The position numbers and the translations under genes are program-made. Below, one piece after another: positions 1 to 13,100 of a DNA stretch of 64,000 nt. The DNA comes from Strigops habroptila (taxonomy: Eukaryota; Chordata; Aves; Psittaciformes; Psittacidae): contig NC_044291.2 in assembly GCF_004027225.2 (NCBI RefSeq), forward strand, positions 10,090,707-10,154,706, given 5' to 3'. The notes beneath the pieces are model-generated. The model saw only the letters and a list, made by a program, of their open reading frames with translations. It was not told where the DNA came from and ran no database searches. The first letter of the stretch is position 1. Every line of letters starts with the position of its first letter.

Positions 1-730
1 AGCCCATGGCGCTGACCAGCAACACTCTTTGCCAGAGTAAAGCCCCGTTCAGCTTGTCCCAAAACACGAAAGAAAAGACATGATTGCTGCTAGCTATGTA
101 TGTAGATGGATGGAGGCAAAGGGAAGGACTCTTTGGGAAGTTGGGTTGTTTGACTAATACCCATGGCAAATGCAAAACACATGCACTTAAACAGAAAGCC
201 CATGAGATGAATTTGCAGCATTGGGACCCTTGTCCAGGGAAACAAGGAGGGAGCTCACTGCATGCTCTGCTGAATCACAGTGCACATGGCCAACACCTCA
301 TCCCAAACAACAACATGGCTCACGCTGCACATGTTCTCACAAGCAGCCCCAGCGCAGCTCCACTAGAGACACAGAACTGGAAGATAAACATCCCTGGAAG
401 ATCACATTACCCAGCCTGAATGTGGGAGAGCTTGTCAGGAACAGCAGAAACAGCCTGAGCTTAGTGAAAAGCACCCATTATAGGCTGACATTTTCATATT
501 GAGTAATACTCCAGCTATTTCTGCTACAGCATATTACTGTTTTTGTTTTACCTTTGGACAGGCAGAAACCGATGAGCACAAGTGAAATAACAGTAGTGAT
601 ACACATGGACAACAAAACCTGACTCTTGGCGAGTTTAACTCTCCATAAGAAGGCAACATGAAGGCTGATGCCACTACCAAAGGACTGATGACAGTACCAA
701 AGGATACATGCAACGAAAAAATGTCCAGAT

Positions 731-1234
731 TCATAGAATCAACCAGGTTGGAAAAGACCTTTAAGCTCATCAAGTCCAACCATTCCCCAGCACTGCCAAG
801 GCCACCACTAACCCATGGCACTGAGGGCCTCGGCTACACGGGGTGTGAACACTTGCAGGGACGGTGACTCCAGCACTGCCCTGGGCAGCCTGTTCCAATG
901 CCTGAGCACCCTCTGGGGAAGGAATTGTTCCTCATCTCCATCTAAACCTGCCCTGGTGCAGCTTGAGGCTGTTTCCTCTTGTCCCATCCCTTGTTCCTTG
1001 GGAGCAGAGACCAGCCCCCTCCTGGCTCCATCCTCCTGTCAGGCAGCTGGAGAGAGCGATAAGGTCCCCCCGAGCCTTCTCTTCTCCAGACTAAACCCCC
1101 CAGGTCCCTCAGCCGTTCCTCATCACACTTGTGCCCCAGGCCCTGCACCAGCTCCGGTGCCCTTCTCCGGCCCCGCTCCAGCACCTCAATGTCTCTCTTG
1201 TAGTGAAGGGCCCAGAGCTGAATTCTCATCCTTC
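731..1234 (-). mobile_element. CR1 retroposon, 3' half
   Basis: About 500 bp of CR1 in antisense. The 3' end (ggttgattctatgaat on the minus strand) is at 731. It belongs to the subfamily carrying CCATGGGTTAGTGGTGGCC. The 5' side is truncated. Confidence 0.9.
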
Positions 1235-2282
1235 AAGAAAAGAGCTGCAAACACCATGTGCTCTGCAGGCTCTGTCTCTGTAATTGCTCATTCTTCAGCA
1301 GCTCTTCGTTACTGATGGGTGGGACATTTTTACACCTTAAATGTTATTCCCAGAGAAACTGAACTTCACATCTCTTTTTCACTGCAGAAATTCATCTGGT
1401 TGGAAGAAAATACCCCACCCTATTCTTCTGGCCTCCAAACTGCAGCTGGCAGACTCAGGACATGGGACAGTCCTGGGGAAGAAACACAACTGTTTACTTT
1501 GTTTGCCTGTCCCTCCTCTTGCGCTCTGCCCTCCCTTCCATCCCCCATGGCACGTATGAGCTGATCATCTCCCAGCATCTCCTGACAGGAGCTGACTTGT
1601 TTCAGGTTCATCAGGCACCAGAGCTCTGCGCTGCAGAGCCTCACAGACAAATTTGGGCACAGTACCCAAACATCAAGAAAGGGAAGTCAAATCAGGTCAG
1701 GAGAGCATCATCCATGCTGGGAACCCTTCCAAGCAAACACCCAGAGAGCTGCTGCATTAGGACCAGACAGGCCCCACATCCAAATTTTGGAACAACTCCA
1801 CCCAGTTTAATTCCTTGGTCATGCATTCTGCAAGCATTAGTTCTGAGTGGGCTGGGGTTTTAACAGCTCCATACTTGAAGCTTCATGGACAAAACAAGGT
1901 TTAGGCAGCGCTCTTCAGAGTACAGATCATCACCTCCCATGTGTATGCGCTGCTCAACCCAGCCGGTGGCCTTGAGACACATCAGCCCATGTCCAGGGGG
2001 ACACACAGCCCATGAGCAGACCCAGCAGGATCCCATCCAGGAACAGCATAAAGAATGAGATGGTTGAGATGCTACAAAAAATATACCACCTCACTGCAAT
2101 CCATCAGAGCAGCAAGTGTTGTACCAGCCCCTTTCATTAAAACAAGGTTCCTGGAATTAATAGCCCGTGACTAAGGGCATGCAACCAAAGCCACTTACTT
2201 CACAACTATCTTACCTAGGAAAGAAAATAACACAACATAGAAAGTAGGTATGTAACTTGATTGTACTACACACTCAAAAGGA

Positions 2283-2640
2283 TGGAATCACAGCCTGATT
2301 TGGGTGGAAAGGGACCTTAAAGCTCCTCCAGTTCCAACCCCCTGCCACGGGCAGGGACACCTTCCACTAGAGCAGGTTGCTCCAAGCCCCTGTGTCCAAC
2401 CTGGCCTTGAACACTGCCAGGGATGGGGCAGCCACAGCTTCTCTGGGCAACCTATGACATCCCTTTAAGCGATACCAGGGTAAAGCTGGCTTTCAAAGGA
2501 GCTTATTGTTCCCTTACTCCAGAGCTCCTGCTGTACTGGTTAGTCCTCTCCTTGGGTGCAAAAGAGGGTTCTTCCACCCTCACAGGGAAGAATTTCTGCC
2601 TAAGATCTCAATTTCCCCTCTTTCAGCTTGAAGTTTGACG
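2283..2640 (-). mobile_element. CR1 copy interrupted by a foreign segment
   Basis: Normal CR1 3' sequence occupies 2283-2453 and 2571-2640. Between them, 2455-2570 replaces the usual tgtgccagcgcctcagca section with a segment whose inverted match is at 4322-4442. Confidence 0.85.
2455..2570 (+). repeat. Inverted duplicate, copy A (inside a CR1)
   Basis: About 116 bp with gtaaagctggctttcaaagg and gagcttattgttcccttac. It is nearly identical to the reverse complement of 4322-4442 and replaces a short CR1 section. Confidence 0.85.
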
Positions 2641-4321
2641 AGCCTGCAGATAGGCATTTTCCACTTGGGTGTGCTTGACTTTCCACCTCTACAAAATACC
2701 TGTGTGAAGTTATTCATTGTAAGGAGCTTCTGATAAACATGAAGATTGCTTTATTGAGATATATAAAGAGATGCTTTAGCAACAGGAAAAAGAAATTCCA
2801 CCAAGCCTGTGATCACCTGTAAGATATGCTTTCAACTGTCAGCTTCAGAAAGCAAGCTCACAGAATGAGGCTCTGCTACAGGCAGAAGAACACTGCTGTG
2901 CAGTGGTAGGAGGTGTTAACACATCTTGCTTTATCCATTCCTGTCTCTAAGTTGCAGAAAAGGTTGGTGGATTTCAAGTTTGGGATTTGAAGTTTTCCCT
3001 GCCCGGTCTGACTCCAATTTCTATTTTTATTTTTCTAAAGAGAGCTTGGGAACAAGTGGCTCCTATTTCCATAATCAATATTAGTAAAACTCTCTCCTCC
3101 CCCCAGCTTGTTTTTGCATAACTAACGCCTTCTTGATTTGGAAGAAGTAATTTTAGGCACAAGGAGTTCCTGGCATCAGGAAGGTGCCTTTTACCTTGCC
3201 TGTGAGAACAGGTTGTACTTTCAAACTACTGGGAAGAGAAGTTTTTAGCTCACTGTGCTGGGAATACCACCCAGCATCACCTTAGAACAGCTTTGCTTAA
3301 TTTTCAGCATTCCTAAATGATGGCTGTGCTTATTTTGGAAGAAGAGGCCTTTCTATTAAGGACACCTTAACCCGGGTCCCATCAAGAGAAATGGAAAACA
3401 GCACTGAGAGGGACCAGAGGCCGGTGGGATCCTCTGCAGCAGAACATTAACATCAAGTCCTCCCTGCTCTGAATGTTCTTATGTATCAACAGAAAAAAAC
3501 ATCATCAATTCTACATAAATTCCTTTGCTGAAGCCAGCAGAAAAACGTCTGTGGAATTAAGATGAGAGCCTTCCCTCGCTTGGGCTTATCCCAACACCAC
3601 ACACACTAAAGAGAGAAACAGAGCTTAAGGAAAGATGAAATACTTCCTTGCTATCTCCTGTTGCTGTCCAAGCAACAGGACCCAGCACTTGAGAGCATCC
3701 CTTGGTATTCTGTACATCCAGAAAGTTCATGTTGGAGCAAAAGCTGCCCCCCAGACAGATGCTTTTGTAGTCTCTAGTGTTCCGTATGTGCCATGAGGAC
3801 ACCGGGCATGTGACTTGCGTGTTAAAGCTTTCTGGCTCGCCAGTCTAAGCTGAGATTCTTTCCCTGCAAAACACACTGCATGATCTCATCTGCAAGCAAT
3901 CAGCCTGAGAAATCAGCTTGTTAAAGGAAGCTTCTAGGAAAGGAGAGATGTCTCTGGAGACTTTGGGGGCCTATATAAATTTTAAGCAGTTTGTTAAACC
4001 CCAGCTGCTCTTCTCCCTATTGGGGTCACACAACCAAGAAGCCATTTCTCCTCCCACACAGCTCCAGACAGCAGGACACTTTGCCAACACCTAACTGGAG
4101 CATCACGTTTTCGTTCCCCACAGCCTGAAAGCACTCACATTTTCACGCAAACTCATTTTAAGCAGGCGGTGGAAGAAGTGCAAGAACAAACTCAGAGCTG
4201 CAAGTTGAGGAGCAGCCGGAAAAGCAATCCATTAAACACACAGCAGTGGGGACCTGCATGTGTAAGAGTATTTTCTTCATGTCTGGGTATGTATTTCAGC
4301 ATTTCCCCATAATTATCACTT

Positions 4322-4442
4322 AAACCCTATTTGCACCCAAAGAGAGGAATAACCAGTGCAGCAGGAGCTCTGAAGAGGAGCAAGGGAACAATAAGCTCCT
4401 TTGAAAGCCAGCTTTACCCTGAGATTACCTAAAGGGATGTCA
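4322..4442 (-). repeat. Inverted duplicate, copy B (in unique sequence)
   Basis: About 121 bp, the reverse-complement partner of 2455-2570. Flanks are not CR1, so this copy is the likelier source. Confidence 0.85.
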
Positions 4443-5095
4443 CAGGATTTTACCCAAGTTTCTGGTGATGCTGCAGGAGCATCCAGAAGCCTCCCCATGC
4501 TACTTCCTCACAAAGCAACATCTTTTCCTTCCTGGTGAAAACCTTGAGGAAGTGTGAGTGCTGCAGAGCGTGTAGAAAATGAAGTGCACCATTTGATACC
4601 CAGATGACCCTGTTCTCTGCAGGGCCAGCTGCACCTTACTCCTTTAGAAGGAGCACTGTGATGAGTAGAACAAGCAGCACCACTCACATTCACATCCCCT
4701 GAGCATCCAGAAGGGGTACCACCACTCTTGCACCCCAAAGAGGAAGATCAGATGTTGATCCTGCCTGCCTCCCCTCTCTCCCATGCAAGCTGTCGCACCC
4801 TGCACTAGCTGCTCTCAGCAGCATCTCCCAGGCAACCCTTTCTAAGCTGCCCCTAGTTGGTCATTCAAGTACTGTGAAAGGCTTCCCTTAAAATTCTTGC
4901 ATAGAAATCACTGTTTAACATTCAATACACAGCACAGCAGGGGCACAAAAACTCTAGCCTGTTCTCTAACAAAAGAGCTGGGGAGGACTGAACCCTTGGC
5001 TCCTCCCAGCCATGGATTATTCAAAGTGAAGGGATTATTCACCACTTCCAGCACCTATTTTCAGTTCAACTTGCAAAAGTAACTTATGAAACAGG

Positions 5096-5184
5096 CTTGG
5101 AGCAATCTGGATTCGTGGAAGGTGTCCCTGCCCATGGCAAAGGGTTGGAACTGGATGAGCTTTAAGCTCATCCATTCTATGATC
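5096..5184 (+). mobile_element. CR1 3'-end fragment
   Basis: Short CR1 tail with ggaaggtgtccctgcccatgg and ggttggaactggatgagct, ending in a single cattctatgatc unit. Confidence 0.85.
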
Positions 5185-5282
5185 AGCATGGAAAGGCAAT
5201 ACACACATTGATCACCAGGAGAGCAGAGGATCATGTTAACTACACTGGGTTCTCCCCTGATTTGTATCTTTACTAAAGTTAT

Positions 5283-5372
5283 GTACTACTTTTAAAAAAA
5301 AAATTACTACTTTTAAAAAACATTAGTAAAAAACTACTTTTAAAACACATTACCATTAAAACATTACCTCAA
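5283..5372. repeat. AT-rich tandem repeat
   Basis: Three imperfect copies built on actacttttaaaa, each with an A-run. Confidence 0.7.
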
Positions 5373-8154
5373 CCCTCAGTTCTTGAACTCGCTACGAGAA
5401 TCATGAAGGAGTTTGCCCGTACAATGCAGAATGACAGAGTCATGGTGGAAACAGAGTCATGTTTCGGTGGCACCTTCTAGCTCCAGATGTGACTCTGCAC
5501 CTCTCAGCAATTTGAAATGTTGCCCTAAAGCAGCTATTTGCTCTCTGTGTCTTTAAGAAACACATAGCTCTGACTGCAAATGTTCAGGCTAAACAACATG
5601 TTATGAGAGAAGAAAAAAAGTCTCTTTTAAGGTTTTTACTCCCAAGCCAAGTTCCTAACTTTACTCGATTAAGAGCAGACACCCCCCCCCCCCAAACACA
5701 TCAACTGCTAAAACCAAGGTACAGGGCAGCAGCCCCTGAATCCCTGGGAAACCACAGCTCAGAAAATGCAAAGCATAAAGGGGGGAACAATATTGCAGGG
5801 CTCAGCTGCCACCTCCTATGGTGCAGCTTCTCAACCACATCATGAGGGGGAGCAGCAAAAGGCAACTTTCCAGCTGAAGTTCCAACTCTTCTTAAAAAAT
5901 CAGTTTATAAGCACTAAAATAAACAGAATAAAAACAACTGAGCAGGAACTGGGAACCTGCAGAAACAGCTGCAGTTTAAGAGCAACTCAGGCAATGTCTG
6001 GCAAACGCCAGCAGATACGGAGGGCCCAAGGGGACAGCAGGACATTTGGGGAATGAAACTCTCAATTTCAACCACAGGCTCATCGAGAAACTGCCTACAG
6101 CTGATCCAGCCAGGGCATGCAGGCAGAAGCATCTCTCCCGGCTGGTGCTGTTTACCACTGGGGTGGGCATTTGCTCCCTGTTAGATCCGCCTTGTTCCCA
6201 AATTCCTCTCTTCCCGGATGCCCGGGGCTGTCCCATGCCATCACCAGGGTGGGCACACTGCTTTCTGCCTGGTCTCCCACTCAGCAGGGCTCTAGCCTGT
6301 CCCTCTGTTACCCAAAAGCCTTCTCATGGGTCACTGCTGGTCCCTTTCAGGCACAGATGCCCGCTGCAGCCAAACTCCCTAGGGAACAGCCACTTTGAAG
6401 GGAAGGAAGGGCAGGAAACCCAAGCAGAGCACTCCAGGACACCGGTTCTTGACTATTTCACCTGTTTCAAAGTCACCCAGGATGGACACCTTCAGAAGAA
6501 CACCAGCAAGCAACCACATCGGACGGTGCAGAACTGCAGCAGCAAGTAGAAGAAAAGCCACCCAGAGTCCTGCTGCCGTTGCACCGTTGGACTCCAGCCC
6601 ACAGAGCTTCCCAAGTGGCCAAACCCTGGGGAGTTTTCTGATGCCTTCTCCTCAATGACTATTTAGAACTGAAAGATTCAGATCTCCACTCAGTGTCACC
6701 CAAGGAGCTACCTCAAGCCTCGACAAGACAGCCACATGCTTTGAACATCCTCCTTCGCTGAGAAGTTGACAGCTTTCAATTACACCCAGTTCTAGTTGCT
6801 CTTGGCTCTCTGTCCCTCACCACAGACCTGTGCTGCCCATGGCCAGGCTTGTTGCTGTGCACAAAAACCAAACTCAGGAAAGATGCAACAAATAAAAATC
6901 TTCCTGGACAGTGAATTGAATGAGGAAGATGAAAGCTCCTGGGAAAGGAAAGGAGGCAGCTCCGGGGGAGGAGGCAGGTCACCTGGGTGATTCCCATGGG
7001 GAGGAAAAGGACAGAACACCAAGGGGTCTCATGCCCCAAAGCCGAAGATGCTGCAACCTTCAGCATCAAGCAACTAGTAGCAGGCAACTACGACCATGAG
7101 AAGACCACAACTCGCTTGCCAGCAGCAAAAGAAAGCTCACACGCCCTGACATCTGCCCAGGGGACAGCACACACCTGGGTAATAGATTTAAGTCTTCTTA
7201 AAATACAATTACTTTCCTCAATTATACACCAGAGGCCAGAGCCCGCAGCAGAGTGAGCCCCAAGTGGCACAGCAGGTAATCCACAAAGAGCTTCTCCTGC
7301 TTTCCACAGCCACATTACCCAGACCAGCAGGTTAAATGGGAATTGGAGCCTCTCTAATGCTATGGTCCACAGGGAGAAGGCAGAAACGGCTGATGGAAAA
7401 GCTGTGAGGCCTCTGCACACCCCCCACCACTGCTGCCTCCTCCACTGCAGAACTGCTGCTGCTTTTTCTGTTTTAAAGAACTTTTCTCAATTGAGTCAGT
7501 TGAAGAGCAAAAGAAGAGCTCAGCATTTTAAACTGGAGCGTTTCAAAGTGTTGGCTTATCTTTCAACCTCAAAAGAAGAGAAATTAAGTGAAACAAAATC
7601 TCAGTCAGTCCCTCAGAACATTTTTGGTTTTCTGCTTCCAACAAAGCAAATCACCCTGAGATCCTCTTGATCACTTTTTCTTTCCTCTTCCCCTTTGGCT
7701 TACAGGATTCCACTAGAAAAGCTGACACAATATAGTCCTGGATTCTCATATTTTATCCTTTCCCAATCCCCACACTCCCTAATTAAAGGACATTTAGAAG
7801 CCAGACCAACCAAAGAAGCAAAGCCAGTGCATCCAGCATGAAAAGGAAAAAACGAAAAGCACCAACAAACAAGAAATTGGAACAGTATCAACCAGAAAAG
7901 GCCAAATAAAAGTTTAAAAGCAAAGTTTTCCCACAGACATCTGATCAAGAATAAAAAAATTAAAGCTCTTTGATAAAATGGGGGAAAAATCCCAAGCAAA
8001 TGAAACCACCAGCCAACACAAGTGTCTAACTCTCAAGGATCTGGGGACCTGAGCACAACTAACACCGTAGCAGTGAAGTTTACTCCCTCCTGCCCGCTTC
8101 CTCCTACCTCCTGCAGCCCCAACCACTGCTGGTAGGACCACAGAGAGCATAAAA

Positions 8155-8328
8155 TCATAGAATCAACAAGGTTGGAAAAGACCTTCAAGATCATCCAGTC
8201 CAACCATTCCCCAGCACTGCCAAGGCCACCACTAACCCATGGCACTGAGGGCCTCGGCTACACGGGGTGTGAACACTTGCAGGGACGGTGACTCCAGCCC
8301 TGCCCTGGGCAGCCTGTTCGAATGCCGA
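8155..8328 (-). mobile_element. CR1 3'-end fragment at the edge of the CpG island
   Basis: Same subfamily as the copy at 731 (actaacccatggcactgagg). It is truncated where the CpG island begins. Confidence 0.9.
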
Positions 8329-9120
8329 GAGCTCACCCAGCTGCGGGGAACAAGAACAAGGCGGCCCCGCGTACCCGCCGCGGGCCGGGCCGGGCCTGGG
8401 CCGTGCCCGGCTGCAGGGACGGTGATGCCGGTGGAGAGCGGGAGGCACGACCGGCATCGCCGTGACTCCACCTGCGGAGAGATCCCCGGGCAGGAGCGGT
8501 TCCGGAGCCCTGAAAGGCCCAACAAAGTCAGCACCGCCGGTACCGGCCACCGGAGCGGTGCCTGCTATAACACACCGAGCCGCCGGAGCAGCGTTCAACA
8601 GGTCCACGGACTCAGCACATACACGACCGAGCACACCCGGCCCGGCGCCGGACGCGCGGCCCAGCACAACGCGGGTTCTGCGGGACTCCTCCTCCGCCGA
8701 GCGGCCTCGGCCCGCAGGGTGTCCGCTGAGCGCTCCCCGCTCGGGTCCCCAGCACCCCCGGAGCACCCCCAGCCCCGCGCCGTTACCGACAGGCGCCCCG
8801 GGAGCGGCCCCGAGCTCCTCCCGCACTTGCGGCCGCGCCGCCCGCGGGCACCCGGCGGGCGGGGCGGGGCCGGCGCCCCGGGCAGCGCCTCCCCCGGTGG
8901 CGGTGGCGGCGGCGGCAGCAGGCGGGGTGGGAGCGGGCTGGGCCGGCCGAGGCGCGGCGCTTACCTGAGAGACCGAGCGGCGGCGGCGGGCGGCAGCGCG
9001 GACCCCTTCCGGCCGCCGGGCGGGCGAGGGCGGGGGCGGCGGCGGCCGCGCCGCTCTTAAAGCGACAGCGCTCCGGGGGCGCGGAGGGAGGCATCGCTAT
9101 GGCAACGCGGCGCGGAGGGC
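8320..9120. promoter_or_regulatory. Orphan CpG island, candidate promoter of a leftward gene
   Basis: This is one of only two strong CpG islands in the window. It has dense CG dinucleotides, GGGCGGGGC boxes around 8860-8875 and a long G+C-only stretch. On the minus strand a strong donor CAG/GTAAGC lies at 8964/8965, so transcription probably starts near 9050 and runs towards position 1. No coding exon of the gene was recognised inside the window. Confidence 0.6.
8965..9060 (-). other. Candidate non-coding first exon
   Basis: The exon ends at a consensus donor (CAG then GTAAGC, minus strand). It lies wholly within the CpG island and has no conserved coding potential, so it is read as a 5'UTR exon. 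The 5' limit is an estimate, set where the G+C-rich block gives way to the sequence ctcttaaagcg. The gene is unknown. Confidence 0.4.
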
Positions 9121-9162
9121 AGGAGCGCGGCCTGTGCTCAGCGCCGGGTGCCCCAGGGACCC

Positions 9163-9470
9163 GCCATGTCCCCGAGCTCCCCGTGTGCCTCAGGGCTGGG
9201 CTGCCATGTCCTCGTGTGCCTCAGGGCTGGGCTGCCATGTCCCCGTGTACCTCAGGGCGGTGGCGCCATGTCCTCGTATGCCTCAGGGCGGTGGCGCCAT
9301 GTCCCCGTGTACCTCAGGGCTGGGCTGACATGACCCCGTGTGCCCCAGGGCTGTGCCGCCATGTCTCTGTGTGCCCCAGGGCTGAGCCATGTCTCTGTGT
9401 GCCCCAGGGCTGAGCCATGTCCCGGTGTGCCCCAGGGCTGAGCCATGTCCCGGTGTGCCTCATGACCCCA
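9163..9470 (+). repeat. Minisatellite, 28-31 bp units
   Basis: About nine imperfect copies of a unit of the form gccatgtccccgtgtgcctc followed by agggctgggct. The first copies are 31 bp and the last three 28 bp. A decayed extension with catgtc and cctcaggg words reaches about 9750 beyond the CR1. Confidence 0.85.
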
Positions 9471-9473
9471 CTA

Positions 9474-9598
9474 CAGAATCCCAGCCTGGTTTGTGTTGGA
9501 AGGGACCTTAAAGCTCCTCCAGTTCCAACCCCCTGCCACAGGCAGGGACACCTTCCACTAGAGCAGGTTGCTCCAAGACTCGTCCAGCCTGGCCTTGA
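9474..9598 (-). mobile_element. CR1 3'-end fragment
   Basis: Antisense CR1 tail (cagaatcccagcctggtttg) directly abutting the 9.2-9.5 kb minisatellite. Confidence 0.9.
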
Positions 9599-9989
9599 CC
9601 GTGTCCATGACCGTGTCCTTGAACATGACCATGTCATGTTCCCAGGTGACCCCACATACCTCAGGGCCGTGCTGTGTCCCCATGTCACGCTGCTGTACCT
9701 CATTCTCAGGTTACCTCATGTGCCTTAAGTCCTGCCATGTCCCACTGTTCCACCATACATACTGCCATGTTCCTGGGCTACCCCTGCACCCCTCTTGCTC
9801 CCCAATCACTGACACCTACCCCAGGTCACCATCCTCATTGTGGTGCCAGCTGGTCCCTCCCTGGCACCCTCCCAAAGCTGTGATGGCGCTCAGTGTTTTT
9901 GGGCTGGGACATGGTGGTGGTGGCGCCCAGGGACGCACAGAGGCTCCATTACAATGGCCTCTCCCACACATGCTTCCTTTTAACAAACT

Positions 9990-10197
9990 TGACATGGTTT
10001 CAGCTGGGTGTCAAGCACTGGAACAGGCTGCCCAGGGCACGGGTGGAGTCACCATCCCTGCGGGGATTGAAAAGATGTGTAGTTGTGGCCCTTAGTGACA
10101 TGGGTTAGTGGTGGCCTTGGCAGTGCTGGGGAATGGTTGGACTTGATGAGCTTAAGGGTCTTTTCCAACCTAAACAATTCTGTGACTCGATGATTCT
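9990..10197 (+). mobile_element. CR1 3' end
   Basis: Sense CR1 from ggaacaggctgcccagggca to the terminal tgactcgatgattct. Confidence 0.9.
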
Positions 10198-10199
10198 AC

Positions 10200-13100
10200 T
10201 TTTTACAATGATGTCAATGAAGATAGACCCTTCCGTGGGGCTGTCCAGACACATGGCCACAAACAAGCTGAAGAAATCAAAGGCAAGTGGAAAACTCTCC
10301 TGAGCAGGAGAAGGGAAAGGGAGGAAAACACTGGTTACCAGGGGAAGGCTGTGCTCAGAGATTTTCCATACGCCAGGTGAAAACAGAGCCAAAACATTAG
10401 ACTAGTGACCAGCTGGATGGAGCTGCACAGTCTCTGGGTGTAAAGTAGATGGACTTTTTGAAGAATTGTTTAAGAGCAAATATCAGTGAGGAACATAGCT
10501 TTGCTCCAGGAAGCAGAAACACTGGGTGTTAGTGTAATCCCACGGTCCTTATAATCAACCTTTCTGTATCCCATAAAGAATCTTCACTCTTTTTTTGCCG
10601 TGTGAGTGAACACAAACCAGTTTCCAATTTCATGGCTTTTAGCTCTGCTGAGTGGTTTTCTAATGCCGTGAGGCAAGGAGAGGTACAGACCTTGGTATGT
10701 GTTCACTAGATTGCTCATTGATTTATTGATTTCTTATTATTTCCCTTGACTTTTGTCTTCATTCTAAGTCTGATTTAAAGCAGTCTTTTCAGGCTCCCCT
10801 TTTTTCAGACAGCCAGTTGTGCAATGCAGTAGTGCAGCATGTAACATCTAGGGGAGGCAGTGCAACGAAGAAAACATTGCCATGTTTTTCTCCATTATGC
10901 TCCTGAGACATCATCAGTCCAGCTCGGAGAGAGCCTGGGGGTGAATAACACGCCCAATGAAACCAGCTGTGTTTATGATTCCCTGGCACGCCTCCGCAGG
11001 GAGCAGCATCCATGCCCTCGTGTCGCAGTGAGGGGGAGCGATGCTGGCTCCAAGAGTCGAAAACCTGCCACAGAACTGTTACGAACAGTCTTCTGCAGCT
11101 CCCTCAGCAAAACTCCTGAGCCCTGTGTCCGCTCTGCACAGGGCGTCAAGTGGTCATGTTGTAGGATCAGGGAAATACAGCTCCTTTGAGGAGCATCTTT
11201 GGAGTCCTGCATCTCCCAGTGTGCCTGGTCCCGTAGGACACATCTGTAGTACTAAATTAAGCAGCTCTTGGGGATGCTGCTTGGTACAGGAATGTGATCA
11301 AGTGTAACAACAAGCTGCCAGAATGGTCCCTGGCCTGGGTTTGGGGTCATGTATCTGCCTTGCTCCCCAGGGACTGTTCCAGCCTGGGAGCATGGTGGGA
11401 AAGTCCCAGGGGCTGTTCCCAGTACACATCTGGATGCTATTTGCTTTAAAGTCCAAGAGATTTTGCCATCAGGGATGTGCCCTGGAGCAAAGGACTCTGT
11501 GCCCAGCGGCAGGACTGGGGGAGTCCGGGGTAGAAGGATGGTGGGGCTGAGATGGCCTGAGGAGGCTTGGATAAAGAAGGAGGTTGGAGGGAGGAGTGGT
11601 ATGAGGATAGAAGGGGCTGGGGCTGTAGCATGGATCAGGAAGGCTCTGGAACATGCAGAACGGGTGCGCTGGGAGAGGAAGGAGTGAGACAGGCTCTGGG
11701 CCAAGGACTGCAGGTGGGAGCGGAGGCTGCTGAGGCAGTAGAGCTGGGGTGCAAGGGGCTCCCCCCGCAGAAAAGGCAGCTGCTAGCAGGAGCCACAAGC
11801 CTTGTGCGGGGTTGGGAATGCAAGTACAGGACTGAGTCCTGACATGTCCGTGCTACAGAGCCTGTCTGGATACGCTGCTCTGCCGACTGCGGTGGAGTGC
11901 AGACACATTATCCCTCCAGGGCTCTACAGGGCTCCCAAAGCCATCCTGCTGGGCTGCCTCCTCACCTGGTACACATAGCTCTAACCTGCCACGGAGATGG
12001 ATAGGGCTGGGAGTAGCTACAACAGGGCTGGGTGACAGCACTCCCAGCACCATGCTGTGGAGCAGGGCTGTGCACTCCTAGCAGTGTCCTTCACTCCTGC
12101 CCTCAGCCTGAGCTGGTCCTGTCCATGTCACATCGTGCCGAAAGCAATGTTGCAGCAAACAGGAACGTTACAGAGAGGAGCAGGGACTGAACATGACATG
12201 AACCTCCAGACTTCACGGTACATCCTTCTTGTGACAGTCCTTCTTGTATTTAGCTCATTCAAGTTACCAGTCTGAAATGAATTTTCAGTGGTTGCATTGG
12301 CTTAAGCTGACAATATCTGGCTTGGAAGTTGGTTGATGACAGCCTCTGTTACATCTGCATTACCATATACCTCAGCTCGCCATCCTGTGCTGTGTGGAAC
12401 AATAAAACCTCTCACCTTTAAGACTCAGTGATGGGGTTTTTATATTTAAGGTGTCTGTATCTATTTTGCTGAGTTATGCCCCAGCAAGGTGGGTTCTTTT
12501 GGCAGGTTCTGTTTTCCCACCACATCAGCTCGCTGCCAGGCACTGCCAGCCTCCTCGGCATTGCTATATGCGCCACTGCAGCCTCATATTTGGTGTCTGA
12601 AGCACTGGAGGCCGCTGCCTTGTGGGCGCTGCTCAGAGTCTGTCTCTGCTGCCCTCTCGTGATGCCTTTGGGATATGCTGGGCTTCGGGGAAGTCCCTGC
12701 TCACCAAGTTCACAGTCAGCTCTGAAGGGTTTCATCACCGACACCATTGTTAAAAGATCTTTTTCTTTTCAATAATCTTTACAATTCCAACATTTTACAA
12801 AAATTCACATTCAGTTATTCCTTCTGATTGCATGTTTTCCCCTGCCTACACAAGGGATGTGGAGCTCCTCTGGAGGGCTCATCCTGGACCACCACTTGCA
12901 GAAGTCATGTCCCAGCTGCCCCTTACTCTATGCACATGGACAGATTGCTCCTTTGGCTTTGTTGTTTCCCAGTAGAAATGAAGCAGCTAAATTCTGTCGG
13001 TGGTTCAGCTTTTTCAGCTACATGTTTTTGAGACAAGCAGGTCTGTTTAGGATTGCTGTGGGCTGCAGCTCCCTGCTCCTCTCTGTTTTGGCCTGCAGTG

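Larger units (their letters stand above)
1..8150. other. No recognised gene; probable intron or 3' side of the leftward gene
   Basis: Apart from the CR1 copies, the inverted pair, a C-run at 5681 and the AT-rich repeat, nothing was recognised. ORFs are short and none resembles a known family. If the CpG island at 8.3-9.1 kb is a promoter, this stretch would be its first intron. Confidence 0.5.

Noticed and set aside
7700-7999. Hydrophobic 99-codon minus-strand ORF resembling a membrane protein
   Set aside because: Phe/Leu-rich only because the plus strand is A-rich; no flanking splice or promoter signals.
8191-9060. ORFs of 211-273 codons on both strands over the first CpG island
   Set aside because: They begin in CR1 sequence and continue only because stop codons are rare in G+C-rich DNA; no family resemblance.
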